A DNA stretch of 38,272 nt from Mesorhizobium sp. ORS 3359 (GTDB lineage: Bacteria > Pseudomonadota > Alphaproteobacteria > Rhizobiales > Rhizobiaceae), in NCBI GenBank assembly GCA_000824845.1, contig CCNC01000163.1:1-38272 (forward strand). The letters are read 5' to 3'. The position numbers were made by a program, and so were the translations under genes. Positions 24,733 to 33,193 of this stretch are shown here, piece after piece. Each line of letters begins with the position of its first letter. Positions within the stretch are counted from its first letter, which is position 1. A model generated the notes under the pieces. That model ran no database searches and was not told the DNA's origin. It worked only from the letters and a program-made list of their open reading frames with translations.

Positions 24733-25374
24733 ATGCCTCACCTCCCCGAGCACCTCCTCGCCGGCTATCGCAACTTCATGAGTGGCCGCTACCCCACCGA
24801 AAGCGACCGCTATCGCTCGCTGGCGCGCGACGGCCAGGCGCCCGAGACGATGATCGTCGCCTGCTGCGATTCGCGCTCGGCGCCGGAAGCGATCTTCGAT
24901 GCCGGTCCCGGCGAACTCTTCGTGCTGCGAAATGTCGCCAATCTGGTGCCGCCCTACGAGCCGGACGGCGAGTACCACTCGACCTCGGCCGCGCTCGAAT
25001 TCGCCGTGCAGAGCCTGAAGGTGAAGAACATCGTGGTGATGGGCCACGGCCGCTGCGGCGGCATCCGCGCCGCGCTCGACGCCAACTCCGCGCCGCTGTC
25101 GCCTGGCGACTTCATCGGCAAATGGATGAGCCTGATCGCCCCGGCCGCCGAGACCGTGGCTTCCAGCACGATGATGACCACGACCGAGCGCCAGACGGCC
25201 CTGGAGCGTATTTCGGTCCGCTACTCCATCGCCAATCTCAGGACCTTTCCCTGCGTCTCGATCCTCGAAGGCAAGGGCAAGCTCTCGCTCTACGGCGCAT
25301 GGTTCGACATCTCGACTGGGGAGCTGTGGGTGATGAACAAGGAAACCGGCGATTTCGAGCGGCCGGAGCTTTAA
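24733..25374 (+). CDS. Carbonic anhydrase, beta class
   Basis: The product is 213 residues. Zinc ligands are Cys45 in ACCDSR, His105 and Cys108 in GHGRCGG, with the Asp46-Arg48 dyad. All are intact. It hydrates CO2 to bicarbonate, supplying carboxylases and pH balance; no signal peptide is seen, so it is cytoplasmic. The sequence GELFVLRNVANLVPPYEP and the length are usual for proteobacterial enzymes. A short inverted repeat GCTAGAG/CTCTAGC flanks the upstream gap (24669-24675 and 24721-24727). The next gene's ribosome-binding site sits directly after this stop. Confidence 0.95.
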   Translation: MPHLPEHLLAGYRNFMSGRYPTESDRYRSLARDGQAPETMIVACCDSRSAPEAIFDAGPGELFVLRNVANLVPPYEPDGEYHSTSAALEFAVQSLKVKNIVVMGHGRCGGIRAALDANSAPLSPGDFIGKWMSLIAPAAETVASSTMMTTTERQTALERISVRYSIANLRTFPCVSILEGKGKLSLYGAWFDISTGELWVMNKETGDFERPEL

Positions 25375-25384
25375 CGGAGGCGTG

Positions 25385-25801
25385 ATGCACCGGATCAGCT
25401 GGAGGATCGTTCTGGCGGCGACGCTGCTCATGTCCTCGCTCGTCCGCGCCAGCGCGGATGACGGCGCCATCATCGATCGCTGGTACTCGGCGCTGCTGGT
25501 CGCCGACCGCACCGAATTGTCCGACCTGCTTGCCGACGACGTGCGCATGAAGCTCGACGACATCGGCGTCGTCCAGACCAAAGAGGATTTCATCGCCTCG
25601 ATCGACGAATGGCAGGGCGCGGTCGCGGGCGCGGCGATCCGCCATCGCATCGAAAAGAGCGAGAATGGCGAGACCACGGTGCTCGCCTGCTACGATTTTC
25701 CCAACAACGATACGCTGATGCGCGAAACCTTCACCGTCGCCGGCGGCCGCATCGTCGCCAGCACGCAGACAGCGGTGGCGCAGGACTGCAGCGGCTATTG
25801 A
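25385..25801 (+). CDS. Small exported protein with NTF2/SnoaL-like fold
   Basis: The product is 138 residues. It has a probable signal peptide (MHRISWRIVLAATLLMSSLVRASA). The mature part, DGAIIDRWYSALLVADRTELSDLLADDVRMKLDDIGVVQTKEDFIASIDEW, has the shape of nuclear-transport-factor-2-like proteins: three helices, then a curved sheet. A small molecule binding or isomerase role is common in that fold but cannot be assigned here. GGAGG (25376-25380) precedes the start; ATG 25385 is better spaced than GTG 25382. It directly follows the carbonic anhydrase and is probably co-transcribed. Confidence 0.75.
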   Translation: MHRISWRIVLAATLLMSSLVRASADDGAIIDRWYSALLVADRTELSDLLADDVRMKLDDIGVVQTKEDFIASIDEWQGAVAGAAIRHRIEKSENGETTVLACYDFPNNDTLMRETFTVAGGRIVASTQTAVAQDCSGY

Positions 25802-25883
25802 GGCGAGGTCCGTGTTGCGCGGCGCGCGGCATCGCCCTACATCCGAGGCAGCCCGCCTCCAACTCAGCCCACCGGAATTGCTC

Positions 25884-27938
25884 ATGTCATCCTCAAAAAC
25901 CGTCGACCTCGCCGCCCATCCGCTGACCGTCTGGCAGGGGCCGCTCGGCCTGCCGGACTTCTCGCGCATCGGCGACAATGATTTCGGGCCGGTCTTCGAC
26001 GCGGCGCTGGCGGCGCACCAGGCCGAGGTCGACGCCATCGCCGGCAACAGCGCGACGCCGACCATCGAGAACACGCTTGCCGCGCTCGAGCTCGCCGGCG
26101 AGCCGCTCGACCATGTCTCCTCGATCTTCTGGTGCCGCGCCGGCGCCCACACCAACGACACGATCCAGGCGATGGAGCGCGAGGTTTCGCCAAAGATGTC
26201 GCGGCATTTCTCGGCGATCTCGATGAACGAGAAGCTGTTTGCCCGCATCGACGATCTCTACCAGCGGCGCGATAGCCTGAAGCTCGATGCCGAAACGCTG
26301 CGGGTGCTGGAGAAGACCTGGAAGGGCTTCGTCCGGTCGGGCGCCAAGCTCGATGCCGACGGCAAGAAGCGGCTTGCGGCCATCAATGAAGAGCTCTCCT
26401 CGCTCGGCACCAAGTTCGGCCAGAACGTGCTCGCCGACGAACGCGACTGGGCGCTGTTCCTCGACGAGGCCGATCTTGCCGGCCTGCCGGATTTCTTGAA
26501 GAGCGCCATGGCCGAGGCGGCCGAGATGCGTGGGCAGAAGGGCCGCTATGCGGTGACGCTGTCGCGCTCGATCTACGAGCCGTTCTCGACCTTCTCCGAG
26601 CGCCGCGACCTGCGCGAGATCGCGTTCAAGGCCTTCATCATGCGCGGCCAGAATGGCGGCGCCTCCGACAACACGGATGTCGTGCGCGACATGCTGAAGC
26701 TGCGCGCCGAGAAGGCGAAGCTGCTTGGTTACGATTCCTTCGCGGCGCTGAAGCTCGACGACACGATGGCGAAGACGCCGAAGGCGGTGCACGAGCTGCT
26801 CGATCCGGTGTGGGAGAAGGCGCTGGAAAAAGCCGCCGCCGACCAGAAGGAGCTGGAGCGGCTGGCGACTGAAGCCGGCAGCAACGAGAAGTTCGCGGCC
26901 TGGGACTGGCGCTTCTACCAGGAGAAGCTGCGTGCCGAGAAATTCGCCTTCGACGAGGCGGAGCTGAAGCCCTACCTGCAGCTCGAGCGCGTCATCGAGG
27001 CCTGCTTCGATGTCGCCACGAAACTGTTCGGCATCACTTTCGAGGAGAAGAAGGGCATCGCCGCCTGGCATCCCGATGCACGGGTCTTCGTGGTGAAGAA
27101 TGCCGACGGCAGCGAGCGCGGCCTGTTCCTGGCCGATTATTTCGCACGTCCGTCAAAACGTTCCGGCGCCTGGATGAGCGCGCTGAAATCCGGCTACAAG
27201 CTCGGTCATGGTTCCAAGCCGGTGATCTACAACATCATGAACTTCGCCAAGCCGCCGGCCGGCGAGGCGGCGCTGCTGTCCGTCGATGAGGCGAAGACGC
27301 TGTTCCACGAGTTCGGCCATGCGCTGCACGGCATGCTTACCGACGTGACCTGGCCGTCGGTCTCGGGCACTTCGGTCAGCCGCGACTTCGTCGAACTGCC
27401 CTCGCAGCTTTACGAGCATTGGCTGACGGTGCCGGCGGTGCTGGAAAAGCACGCGCTGCACGTCAAGACGGGCAAGCCGATGCCGAAGGCGCTGCTCGAC
27501 AAGATGCTCGCCACCCGCACCTTCGGCGCCGGTTTCGCCACGGTCGAGTTCACCGCCTCGGCGCTGATCGACATGGCCTATCATGCAAGGCCCGAGGCGC
27601 CGGCCGAGCCGCTTAGGTTCGAGGCCGAGACGCTGGAAAAACTGCATATGCCCGACACGATCGCCATGCGCCACCGCACCCCGCATTTTGGCCATGTCTT
27701 CGCCGGCGACGGATATTCAGCCGGCTATTATTCCTACATGTGGTCGGAAGTGCTCGACGCGGACGCCTTCTCGGCTTTCGAGGAAACGGGCGATGCCTTC
27801 AATCCGGAGCTGGCTGAGCGGCTGCGCAAGAACATCTACGCCGCGGGCGGTTCGAAGGATCCGGAGGAGCTCTATACGGCGTTCCGTGGCAAGATGCCGT
27901 CGCCCGAGGCGATGATGGTGAAGCGGGGGTTGGTGTAG
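25884..27938 (+). CDS. dcp: M3-family zinc peptidase, dipeptidyl carboxypeptidase type
   Basis: The product is 684 residues, close to E. coli Dcp (681). The zinc motif HEFGH lies at 475-479 with the third ligand Glu504 in SRDFVELPSQ. The late TPHFGHVFAGDGYSAGYYSYMWSEVLDADAF is the conserved substrate-binding segment of M3A peptidases. It removes C-terminal dipeptides or cleaves short peptides in the cytoplasm; there is no signal peptide. I chose the ATG at 25884 (MSSSKTVDLAAHPLTVWQGP). The stop is followed almost at once by palindromic repeat 27944-28182. OpdA-type oligopeptidase A is the main alternative. Confidence 0.93.
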   Translation: MSSSKTVDLAAHPLTVWQGPLGLPDFSRIGDNDFGPVFDAALAAHQAEVDAIAGNSATPTIENTLAALELAGEPLDHVSSIFWCRAGAHTNDTIQAMEREVSPKMSRHFSAISMNEKLFARIDDLYQRRDSLKLDAETLRVLEKTWKGFVRSGAKLDADGKKRLAAINEELSSLGTKFGQNVLADERDWALFLDEADLAGLPDFLKSAMAEAAEMRGQKGRYAVTLSRSIYEPFSTFSERRDLREIAFKAFIMRGQNGGASDNTDVVRDMLKLRAEKAKLLGYDSFAALKLDDTMAKTPKAVHELLDPVWEKALEKAAADQKELERLATEAGSNEKFAAWDWRFYQEKLRAEKFAFDEAELKPYLQLERVIEACFDVATKLFGITFEEKKGIAAWHPDARVFVVKNADGSERGLFLADYFARPSKRSGAWMSALKSGYKLGHGSKPVIYNIMNFAKPPAGEAALLSVDEAKTLFHEFGHALHGMLTDVTWPSVSGTSVSRDFVELPSQLYEHWLTVPAVLEKHALHVKTGKPMPKALLDKMLATRTFGAGFATVEFTASALIDMAYHARPEAPAEPLRFEAETLEKLHMPDTIAMRHRTPHFGHVFAGDGYSAGYYSYMWSEVLDADAFSAFEETGDAFNPELAERLRKNIYAAGGSKDPEELYTAFRGKMPSPEAMMVKRGLV

Positions 27939-27943
27939 CGCCT

Positions 27944-28182
27944 TTCCCTTCTCCCCTTTTTGGAGAAGGTGGATCGGCGCTGAGCGCCGAGACGGATGGG
28001 GTGTACAAGGGAACGCCAGCGCCTCACTCCGCTGGAACACCCCTCATCCGTCTCGGCGCTATCGCGGCCACCACCCGGCCCTTCGCAGGCTCAGGGCGTT
28101 CGAAGCTCGAAAAGCCAAGCAATTGGCTTTCGTCCGCTAACGCGGACCGCTTCTCACCCCACAAGGGGAGAAGGGGGAGCCG
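27944..28182. repeat. Palindromic intergenic repeat, family 2, copy b
   Basis: CCCTTCTCCCC (27947-27957) is inverted as GGGGAGAAGGG at about 28165-28176. Inside it, GCGCCGAGACGGATG (27982-27996) is inverted as CATCCGTCTCGGCGC (28046-28060). It separates the convergent dcp and M81 genes and supplies the last codons and the stop of the latter. Confidence 0.85.
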
Positions 28183-29656
28183 CATCCTTCCACGGATCCG
28201 CCACTCGCGGCCAGATCGGGCGATTGATCTTCCTGTAATCCGTCTTCGCCGGGTTGCTCGGATAGGAGCTCGGCGCCGCGACATAGATGATCTCGGCGGC
28301 GATCGGTGCGAAGCCGGCGTAGAAATGATTGGTCGATTTGATGAGCAGGATGTCCTTGCCCATCGGATCGATGCCGATATTGGAGAAGACATCCGGCTCG
28401 AAGGTCTGGGTGCGGTTGGTGTTCAGGATCACATCGACCTCGGTGCCTTGGATGCGCACCACCGCTGACGGCCCCAATGTCACGCGACTCGGGCCGAAGC
28501 TTTGCCAGCCTTCGTTGGTCGTCTTCAGCACTGTGACGCGCGCGTCGATCGGCTCGCCGGCCTGCGGCCCGGCCTTGCCGCCGAAGCGCAGATCGATGAC
28601 CGCGCCCTCGCCGGCGGCATGGCAGAAGGTCACGGCGATCGGGTCCCAGATCGTCGCCACGCCGACCTTGTTCACGCCGCGCTTGAGCAGCTCGCGCAAC
28701 ACGATCGTGCCGTCGCCCGGCACGCCGCCGCCGGGATTGTCCCAGATGTCGGCGATCACTGCCGGCTTGTCCTGGCGCGTCGCGCGCACGGCAAGCGCCT
28801 GTTCGATGCCCGCCGAGGCGGAGAGCATCGTCATCGCGGTTTTTTCGCGCAGCGCATAAAGCTCGCGGCCGAGGGTTTCCGCCAAAGCATCGCCCTTAGC
28901 CTTGTCGTTGTCGGTGACGACCAGGATGCGCGTGCCCATCTCCGGCACGTCGGCGGCCATGAAGCCGTGGATGACCGAGACCGACAGCACACCGTCCTTG
29001 CCATGCAGCGCCTTGATCCTGTCGACGAAGGAGCGCATCGGCTCGCGGCTGGTCGGCAGCACCTGGATCATGCGGCAGTCGAAGGTCGAGATGACAGGCT
29101 TGATCTCGCCGCGTGCCGCGGCAAGGCCGAGCTCGACGACATGCTCGCCGCGCTCATAGAAATCGGTGTGCGGGAATTCGAGGAAATAGGCCATGACATC
29201 GCAGGCCGCGACCCGTTTCGGCGTCAAGTGGCTGTGCGGATCGAACTCGGAGGCGATCACCACCTTCGGCCCCACGATAGCGCGCACGCGCTCCAGCAGA
29301 TCGCCTTCGCAATCGTCATAGCCTTGCGCGACCATGGCGCCATGCAGGCCGAGGATCACCGCATCGACCGGTAGCGCCGCCCTCAGCTGATCGAGAATCT
29401 CGTCGCGCAGCGCCTCGTAGGTTTGCCGCTGCACCAGGCCGCCGGGCTCGGCCCAGGTCGCGGTGCCTTCGATGACGGTGAGCCCTTCCTTCGCGGCGCG
29501 CTTGCGCAGCGCGACGATCGGCGAGGAGCACAGCGTCGGCGTCTCCGGGTGCTTGCCCGGGCCGGCATAGAAGGCCATCTCGAACGAAGCCCGGTCGGTC
29601 GGGACCGGCGAGAAGGTGTTGGTTTCCGTCGCCAGCGAGGCGGTGAAGATGCGCAT
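28154..29656 (-). CDS. M81-family metallopeptidase, MlrC-like
   Basis: The product is 500 residues. It begins MRIFTASLATETNTFSPVPTDRASF and shows the family landmarks AVILGLHGAMVAQGYDDCEGDLL, IASEFDPHSHLT, and PHTDFYERG. These supply the Asp/His zinc ligands of the MlrC N-terminal domain. The C-terminal domain has IADIWDNPGGGVPGDGT. MlrC of Sphingomonas cleaves linearised microcystin; most relatives are of unknown substrate and sit in transporter operons, as here. The final residues (APPSPLVG) and the stop lie inside a palindromic repeat, so the tail is probably newly acquired. It is the last gene of the leftward arm, 74 bases after the permease. Confidence 0.9.
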   Translation of the reverse strand: MRIFTASLATETNTFSPVPTDRASFEMAFYAGPGKHPETPTLCSSPIVALRKRAAKEGLTVIEGTATWAEPGGLVQRQTYEALRDEILDQLRAALPVDAVILGLHGAMVAQGYDDCEGDLLERVRAIVGPKVVIASEFDPHSHLTPKRVAACDVMAYFLEFPHTDFYERGEHVVELGLAAARGEIKPVISTFDCRMIQVLPTSREPMRSFVDRIKALHGKDGVLSVSVIHGFMAADVPEMGTRILVVTDNDKAKGDALAETLGRELYALREKTAMTMLSASAGIEQALAVRATRQDKPAVIADIWDNPGGGVPGDGTIVLRELLKRGVNKVGVATIWDPIAVTFCHAAGEGAVIDLRFGGKAGPQAGEPIDARVTVLKTTNEGWQSFGPSRVTLGPSAVVRIQGTEVDVILNTNRTQTFEPDVFSNIGIDPMGKDILLIKSTNHFYAGFAPIAAEIIYVAAPSSYPSNPAKTDYRKINRPIWPRVADPWKDAAPPSPLVG

Positions 29657-29682
29657 GAACGCTCCCTAGACTTCTTGTTTTT

Positions 29683-29722
29683 GCGATTCCGGACGAAAAC
29701 CGCTGCGTATTCCTGGAATTGC
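29683..29722 (+). repeat. Dispersed palindromic repeat, family 1, copy D
   Basis: Opening arm GCGATTCC (one mismatch) and closing arm GGAATTGC surround GGACGAAAACCGC. It lies between the permease stop and the M81 start, inside an operon. Confidence 0.75.
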
Positions 29723-29730
29723 CGGGACTG

Positions 29731-30555
29731 CTATTTGACGGCCCCGAGCGCAAGGCCCCGGACGAGGTAGCGCTGCAGCCAGATGAAGAGGATCGCCACC
29801 GGCAGCGTCGCCAGCAGCGTGGCGGCCATGACATGGTGCCATTCGATCGTATAGCGGCCGGCGACGAGCGAGAAAACCTGGATCGGCAGCGTGTAGCTTT
29901 CCTGGCTGCGCAGCATGGTGAGCGCGACCACGAACTCGTTCCAGGCGTTGATGAAAGTGAAGATCGCCGTCACCGCGATCGCCGGCAGGCAGAGCGGCAG
30001 GAACACCTTGCGCAAGGTCAGCCAGCGGCCGGCGCCTTCCATCCAGGCCGCCTCCTCGAGGTCGTGCGGGATGGTGTCGAAATAGCTCTGCAGCATCCAG
30101 ACGGTGAAGGCGACGTTGAAGGCCATGTAGATGAAGCCGAGCGCGGTTGTCGACTCGACCAGGCCCCAGGCCGCCATCAGCCGGAAGAGACCAAGCACCA
30201 GCACGATCGGCGAGATCATCTGCGAGATCAAAAGGAACTGGCGGAACGCGCCATAGCCGGCAAAGCGGAAGCGCGACATGGCGTAGGCCGCCGGCACCGA
30301 GATCAGGATGGCGCCGATCGTCGCCAGCGCCGAGACATAGAGCGAGTTGAGCAGCGCTTGGCCGAAGCCGGTCGCCACCCACATGTCGGCGAAATTCGAC
30401 CAGCGGAATTCGCTCGGCCACCAGGTCGGCGTGAGCACCTCTGTGCGCGGCTTGACGGCGGTGAGAAACATCACGGCGAAGGGGAAGATCGTGACCACGA
30501 TCAGTGGAGCCAGGAGCAGCCAGGCGATGATGGTGCGTTTCAGTTTCGGCGTCAT
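29731..30555 (-). CDS. CUT1 ABC transporter permease, MalG type
   Basis: The product is 274 residues, with six hydrophobic helices. The cytoplasmic EAA loop reads EEAAWMEGAGRWLTLRKVFLPLCLP, the contact site for the ATPase. The N-terminal TPKLKRTIIAWLLLAPLIVVTIFPFAVMFLTAVKP is typical of MalG/UgpE-like permeases. It makes half of the inner-membrane channel for a sugar, sugar alcohol or related solute. Its start overlaps the stop of the MalF-type gene by four bases (ATGA), so translation is coupled. Confidence 0.93.
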   Translation of the reverse strand: MTPKLKRTIIAWLLLAPLIVVTIFPFAVMFLTAVKPRTEVLTPTWWPSEFRWSNFADMWVATGFGQALLNSLYVSALATIGAILISVPAAYAMSRFRFAGYGAFRQFLLISQMISPIVLVLGLFRLMAAWGLVESTTALGFIYMAFNVAFTVWMLQSYFDTIPHDLEEAAWMEGAGRWLTLRKVFLPLCLPAIAVTAIFTFINAWNEFVVALTMLRSQESYTLPIQVFSLVAGRYTIEWHHVMAATLLATLPVAILFIWLQRYLVRGLALGAVK

Positions 30556-31421
30556 GCGCGCTGCTCCCGCATGGCAAGCCGCACATAGATCATGGTGAAG
30601 ACGAGCAGGATCGCGAACATCACCAGCGACACGGCCGAGGCCTCGCCCAGTTTGCCGATGCGGAAGGCGAGCTTATAGAGATGCGTCACCAATATGTCGG
30701 TCGAGTTGGCCGGCCCGCCCTGCGTCATCACCCAGATGATCGGGAAAGAGTTGAACACATAGATAGTGTTGAGCACGATCGCGATGTTGATGAAGGGTTT
30801 GAGCAGCGGAAAGGTGATCTCTCGGAACTGCTGGAACAGTGTCGCGCCCTCCAGCGCGGCCGCCTCATAGAGATCATCGGAGATCGAGGACAGGCCGCCG
30901 AGGAAGATCGTGGTGGTGAAGGGTACGGTCACCAATATGCCGATCAGCACCTGCATCGGGAAAGCCGTCTCGGCGCTCGCCAGCCACTGGATGTTCTGGC
31001 TGATCAGGCCGAACTTCATCAGCGCTGAATTCAGCATGCCGCTTTCGCCGTTGAGCGCCCAGCGCCAGACCACCGCGGTCATCGTCAGCGACACCGCCCA
31101 GGGCAGCATGATAATGACGCGGGCGAGGCCACGTCCATAGAAATCCATGTTGAGGATCATCGCCACGGGGATCGACAAAAGCAGCGCGCCGCCGACGACC
31201 AGCACGGTCCACAGCCCGGTGCGCCAGAGGGCGGCGACGAAATCCGGGTCGGCGGCAAGCGCCGAGAAATTACCCAGGCCGCTGAATTCGCGAAGCTGGC
31301 CGAAGCGGTTGACGTCGTGCGTCGATATCTGGATCAGGTCCCAGACCGGCCAGAAGATCACGACCGCCGCGAGCAGCAGGCTGGGGAGCGTCAGCAGATA
31401 GGGCAGGAAACGATTTTGCAT
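30552..31421 (-). CDS. CUT1 ABC transporter permease, MalF type
   Basis: The product is 289 residues with six hydrophobic helices; the EAA loop reads YEAAALEGATLFQQFREITFPLLKP. The short N-terminus (MQNRFLPYLLTLPSLLLAAVV) and the absence of the large periplasmic loop of E. coli MalF are usual for rhizobial CUT1 permeases. It pairs with the MalG-type protein. I chose the ATG at 31421; the frame runs on upstream through repeat sequence, adding 50 implausible residues. A 372-base gap separates it from the binding-protein gene. Confidence 0.92.
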   Translation of the reverse strand: MQNRFLPYLLTLPSLLLAAVVIFWPVWDLIQISTHDVNRFGQLREFSGLGNFSALAADPDFVAALWRTGLWTVLVVGGALLLSIPVAMILNMDFYGRGLARVIIMLPWAVSLTMTAVVWRWALNGESGMLNSALMKFGLISQNIQWLASAETAFPMQVLIGILVTVPFTTTIFLGGLSSISDDLYEAAALEGATLFQQFREITFPLLKPFINIAIVLNTIYVFNSFPIIWVMTQGGPANSTDILVTHLYKLAFRIGKLGEASAVSLVMFAILLVFTMIYVRLAMREQRA

Positions 31422-31488
31422 CGGGTGGTTTTTGCTCTGATCCGTTCTTTTCAACCGCTCAGTTGAATTGTTTCCGGCGCCTGCGCTG

Positions 31489-31665
31489 CCCCCCAACCTG
31501 CCTGCCGGCATCCTCTCCCGTATGGTGACGGGGAGAGGGACGCTGTCGCCGGCGATTTCGCTAATCGCCAAGGTGGCAGGAAAAGCGCCTGCGTTGCAGC
31601 CAGTTCTTTCTCCCCGCCCCTATACGGAGAGAAATGCCCGGCAGGGCAATGAGGGAAGGCGCCGA
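31489..31665. repeat. Palindromic intergenic repeat, family 2, copy c
   Basis: CCTGCCGGCATCCTCTCCC (31501-31519) is inverted as GGAGAGAAATGCCCGGCAGG (31626-31645). Smaller hairpins within each arm (CTCTCCC/GGGAGAG and CTCCCC-type) follow the same plan as the copy at 21675-21831. Confidence 0.75.
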
Positions 31666-31741
31666 CGTAGAAGATTTGTCCCTTTGTCTGGGACGATTAC
31701 CTGTCCGTCCGGCTATTCGACCGAACACCTTTCAGAAAGAT

Positions 31742-31773
31742 GTGGCGCGCCCCGCGGGGGTAGGGCGCGCCAC
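31742..31773 (-). terminator. Strong hairpin after the binding-protein gene
   Basis: GTGGCGCGCCC (31742-31752) and GGGCGCGCCAC (31763-31773) form a perfect 11-base stem with a 10-base loop, 21 bases after the binding-protein stop. No T-tract follows on the minus strand. Such hairpins often protect binding-protein mRNA or weaken read-through into permease genes. Confidence 0.65.
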
Positions 31774-31793
31774 GGGCGCAGGGAGATACGCCC

Positions 31794-33020
31794 TTATTTC
31801 TTGAGCACGGCGTTGGCCTTGGCCGCCGCGTCCTTCAGGCCGGCTTCGGGGTCGCCGCCGAGATAGATCTTCTGCATGGCGTCCGACGTGATCTGGGCGA
31901 TCTCCTCCCAACCCGGAATGACCGGCGCGAATCGGGCGTCGGGCAGGAGCGCGGTGAAGGCGGCGAGGTCGGCGTTGTTGACGTAATAGTCCATCTTCGC
32001 CTCTTCCTTGTTCACCGGCAGGAAGCCTTCGCCCTGAGTGAACTTGGCGCGCTGCTCCTTGGTGAACAGGAAGTCGAGCAGCTTCCAGGCCTCGTCCTTG
32101 TTCTTGGAGTTCTTGAACATGATGATGGAGTCGGTGACGCCATAGGTGCCGCGCGCGCCGGTCGGGCCGGCGGGGATGGCGGCGACGCCATATTTCAGGT
32201 TCGGCGCTTCTTCCTTGATCTGGTTGGACAGGAAGGGCGCGGTGATCATCATGCCGACCTTGCCCTGTTTGAATAGGTTCTGCACGTCCTCGCGGTTGTT
32301 GGAGGTGACGCCTGGTTCCGTCAGGCCCTCGTCGATCATCGACTTGTAGAGCTTCGCCGCTTCGAGCGCGCCGGGTGTGCTCAGGCCGGAGGTGCCGTCC
32401 TTGTTGAGGATCTCAGTGCCCTGCGACCACATCGCATAATAGTAATAGACGTCGGTCTCGATCTCCTTGCCCTGCAAGCCGAAGCCGAAGGCGCCGACCG
32501 CCTTGATCTTGCGGGCGTCTTCCTGCAGCTCGGTCCAGGTCGCCGGCGGCTTGGCGATGCCGGCCTTCTCGAACAGCTCCTTGTTGTAATACATGGCGCG
32601 CGCCGAAGCCGCGATCGGTAGGCCGTAGGTGTGGCCATTCATGATTGAGGGCTGCAGGAATGTGTCGATGAAACGGTCCTTGAACTCGGGCTTGATGTAG
32701 CTGTCGAGCGGCTCGGCGACATCCTGCTGGACGAAGTCGATCAGCCAGCGCGTGCCTATGATCGAGAGATCCGCGTTGGTGCCGGCAGTGATGTCGGTGG
32801 TGAGCTTCTGCAGCAGCACATCCCACGGCACCACCTCATATTTGATGGTGATGCCGGGATTGGCCGCCTCGAATTCCTTCTTCACCGCTTCGAAATAGGG
32901 GCCGGTCTTGGCGCTGTATTCGGCGACGGTGACGCGCACCTCGCCGGCATCGGCTGGTGCTGCCAGGGCCAGCATGCTCATTCCGGCCAGCAGGCCGGCA
33001 GTCCATTTTGCAAGGCTCAT
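31794..33020 (-). CDS. CUT1 ABC transporter, periplasmic binding protein
   Basis: The product is 408 residues. The signal peptide is clear (MSLAKWTAGLLAGMSMLALAAPADA). The mature protein has the extracellular solute-binding type 1 fold: VRVTVAEYSAKTGPYFEAVKKEFEAANPGITIKYEVVPWDVLLQKLTTDI at the start, GHTYGLPIAASARAMYYNKELFEKAGI in the hinge region, and KNKDEAWKLLDFLFTKEQRAKF later. It binds the substrate for the MalF/MalG-type permeases; the ATPase is encoded in the divergent arm. The ligand is not predictable. A 3' hairpin may raise its level above that of the permeases. Confidence 0.93.
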   Translation of the reverse strand: MSLAKWTAGLLAGMSMLALAAPADAGEVRVTVAEYSAKTGPYFEAVKKEFEAANPGITIKYEVVPWDVLLQKLTTDITAGTNADLSIIGTRWLIDFVQQDVAEPLDSYIKPEFKDRFIDTFLQPSIMNGHTYGLPIAASARAMYYNKELFEKAGIAKPPATWTELQEDARKIKAVGAFGFGLQGKEIETDVYYYYAMWSQGTEILNKDGTSGLSTPGALEAAKLYKSMIDEGLTEPGVTSNNREDVQNLFKQGKVGMMITAPFLSNQIKEEAPNLKYGVAAIPAGPTGARGTYGVTDSIIMFKNSKNKDEAWKLLDFLFTKEQRAKFTQGEGFLPVNKEEAKMDYYVNNADLAAFTALLPDARFAPVIPGWEEIAQITSDAMQKIYLGGDPEAGLKDAAAKANAVLKK

Positions 33021-33193
33021 CTGAATTCTCCCATTGACGCACGTTGGCGCCTGGCTCTTGTGAACACAGGATTTATGTTACTTTCCTACATTATCCATGA
33101 TTCCGCGCCACGCAAGCGGATTATCGTGTTGCTTAATTACATTTGGTTGGCTAGCGTATTGGCTCAAAAATGGGGAGTGGAGGAGGGCGCAAC
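33021..33193. promoter_or_regulatory. Divergent promoter region of the M81/SDR transport locus
   Basis: This 173-base gap serves both arms and is AT-rich for the genome. It has a candidate rightward promoter TTGCTT (33129-33134), 17-base spacer and TAGCGT (33152-33157). An imperfect palindrome ATGT...ACAT at 33075-33091 could be an operator for the RpiR regulator encoded in the right arm. GGAGGAGG (33179-33186) is the ribosome-binding site of the SDR gene. Confidence 0.45.

Larger units (their letters stand above)
31422..31793. other. Gene-free stretch within the transporter operon
   Basis: This 372-base gap holds a palindromic repeat (31489-31665) and a strong GC hairpin (31742-31773). I see no gene, promoter match or RNA gene in it. 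Confidence 0.7.
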
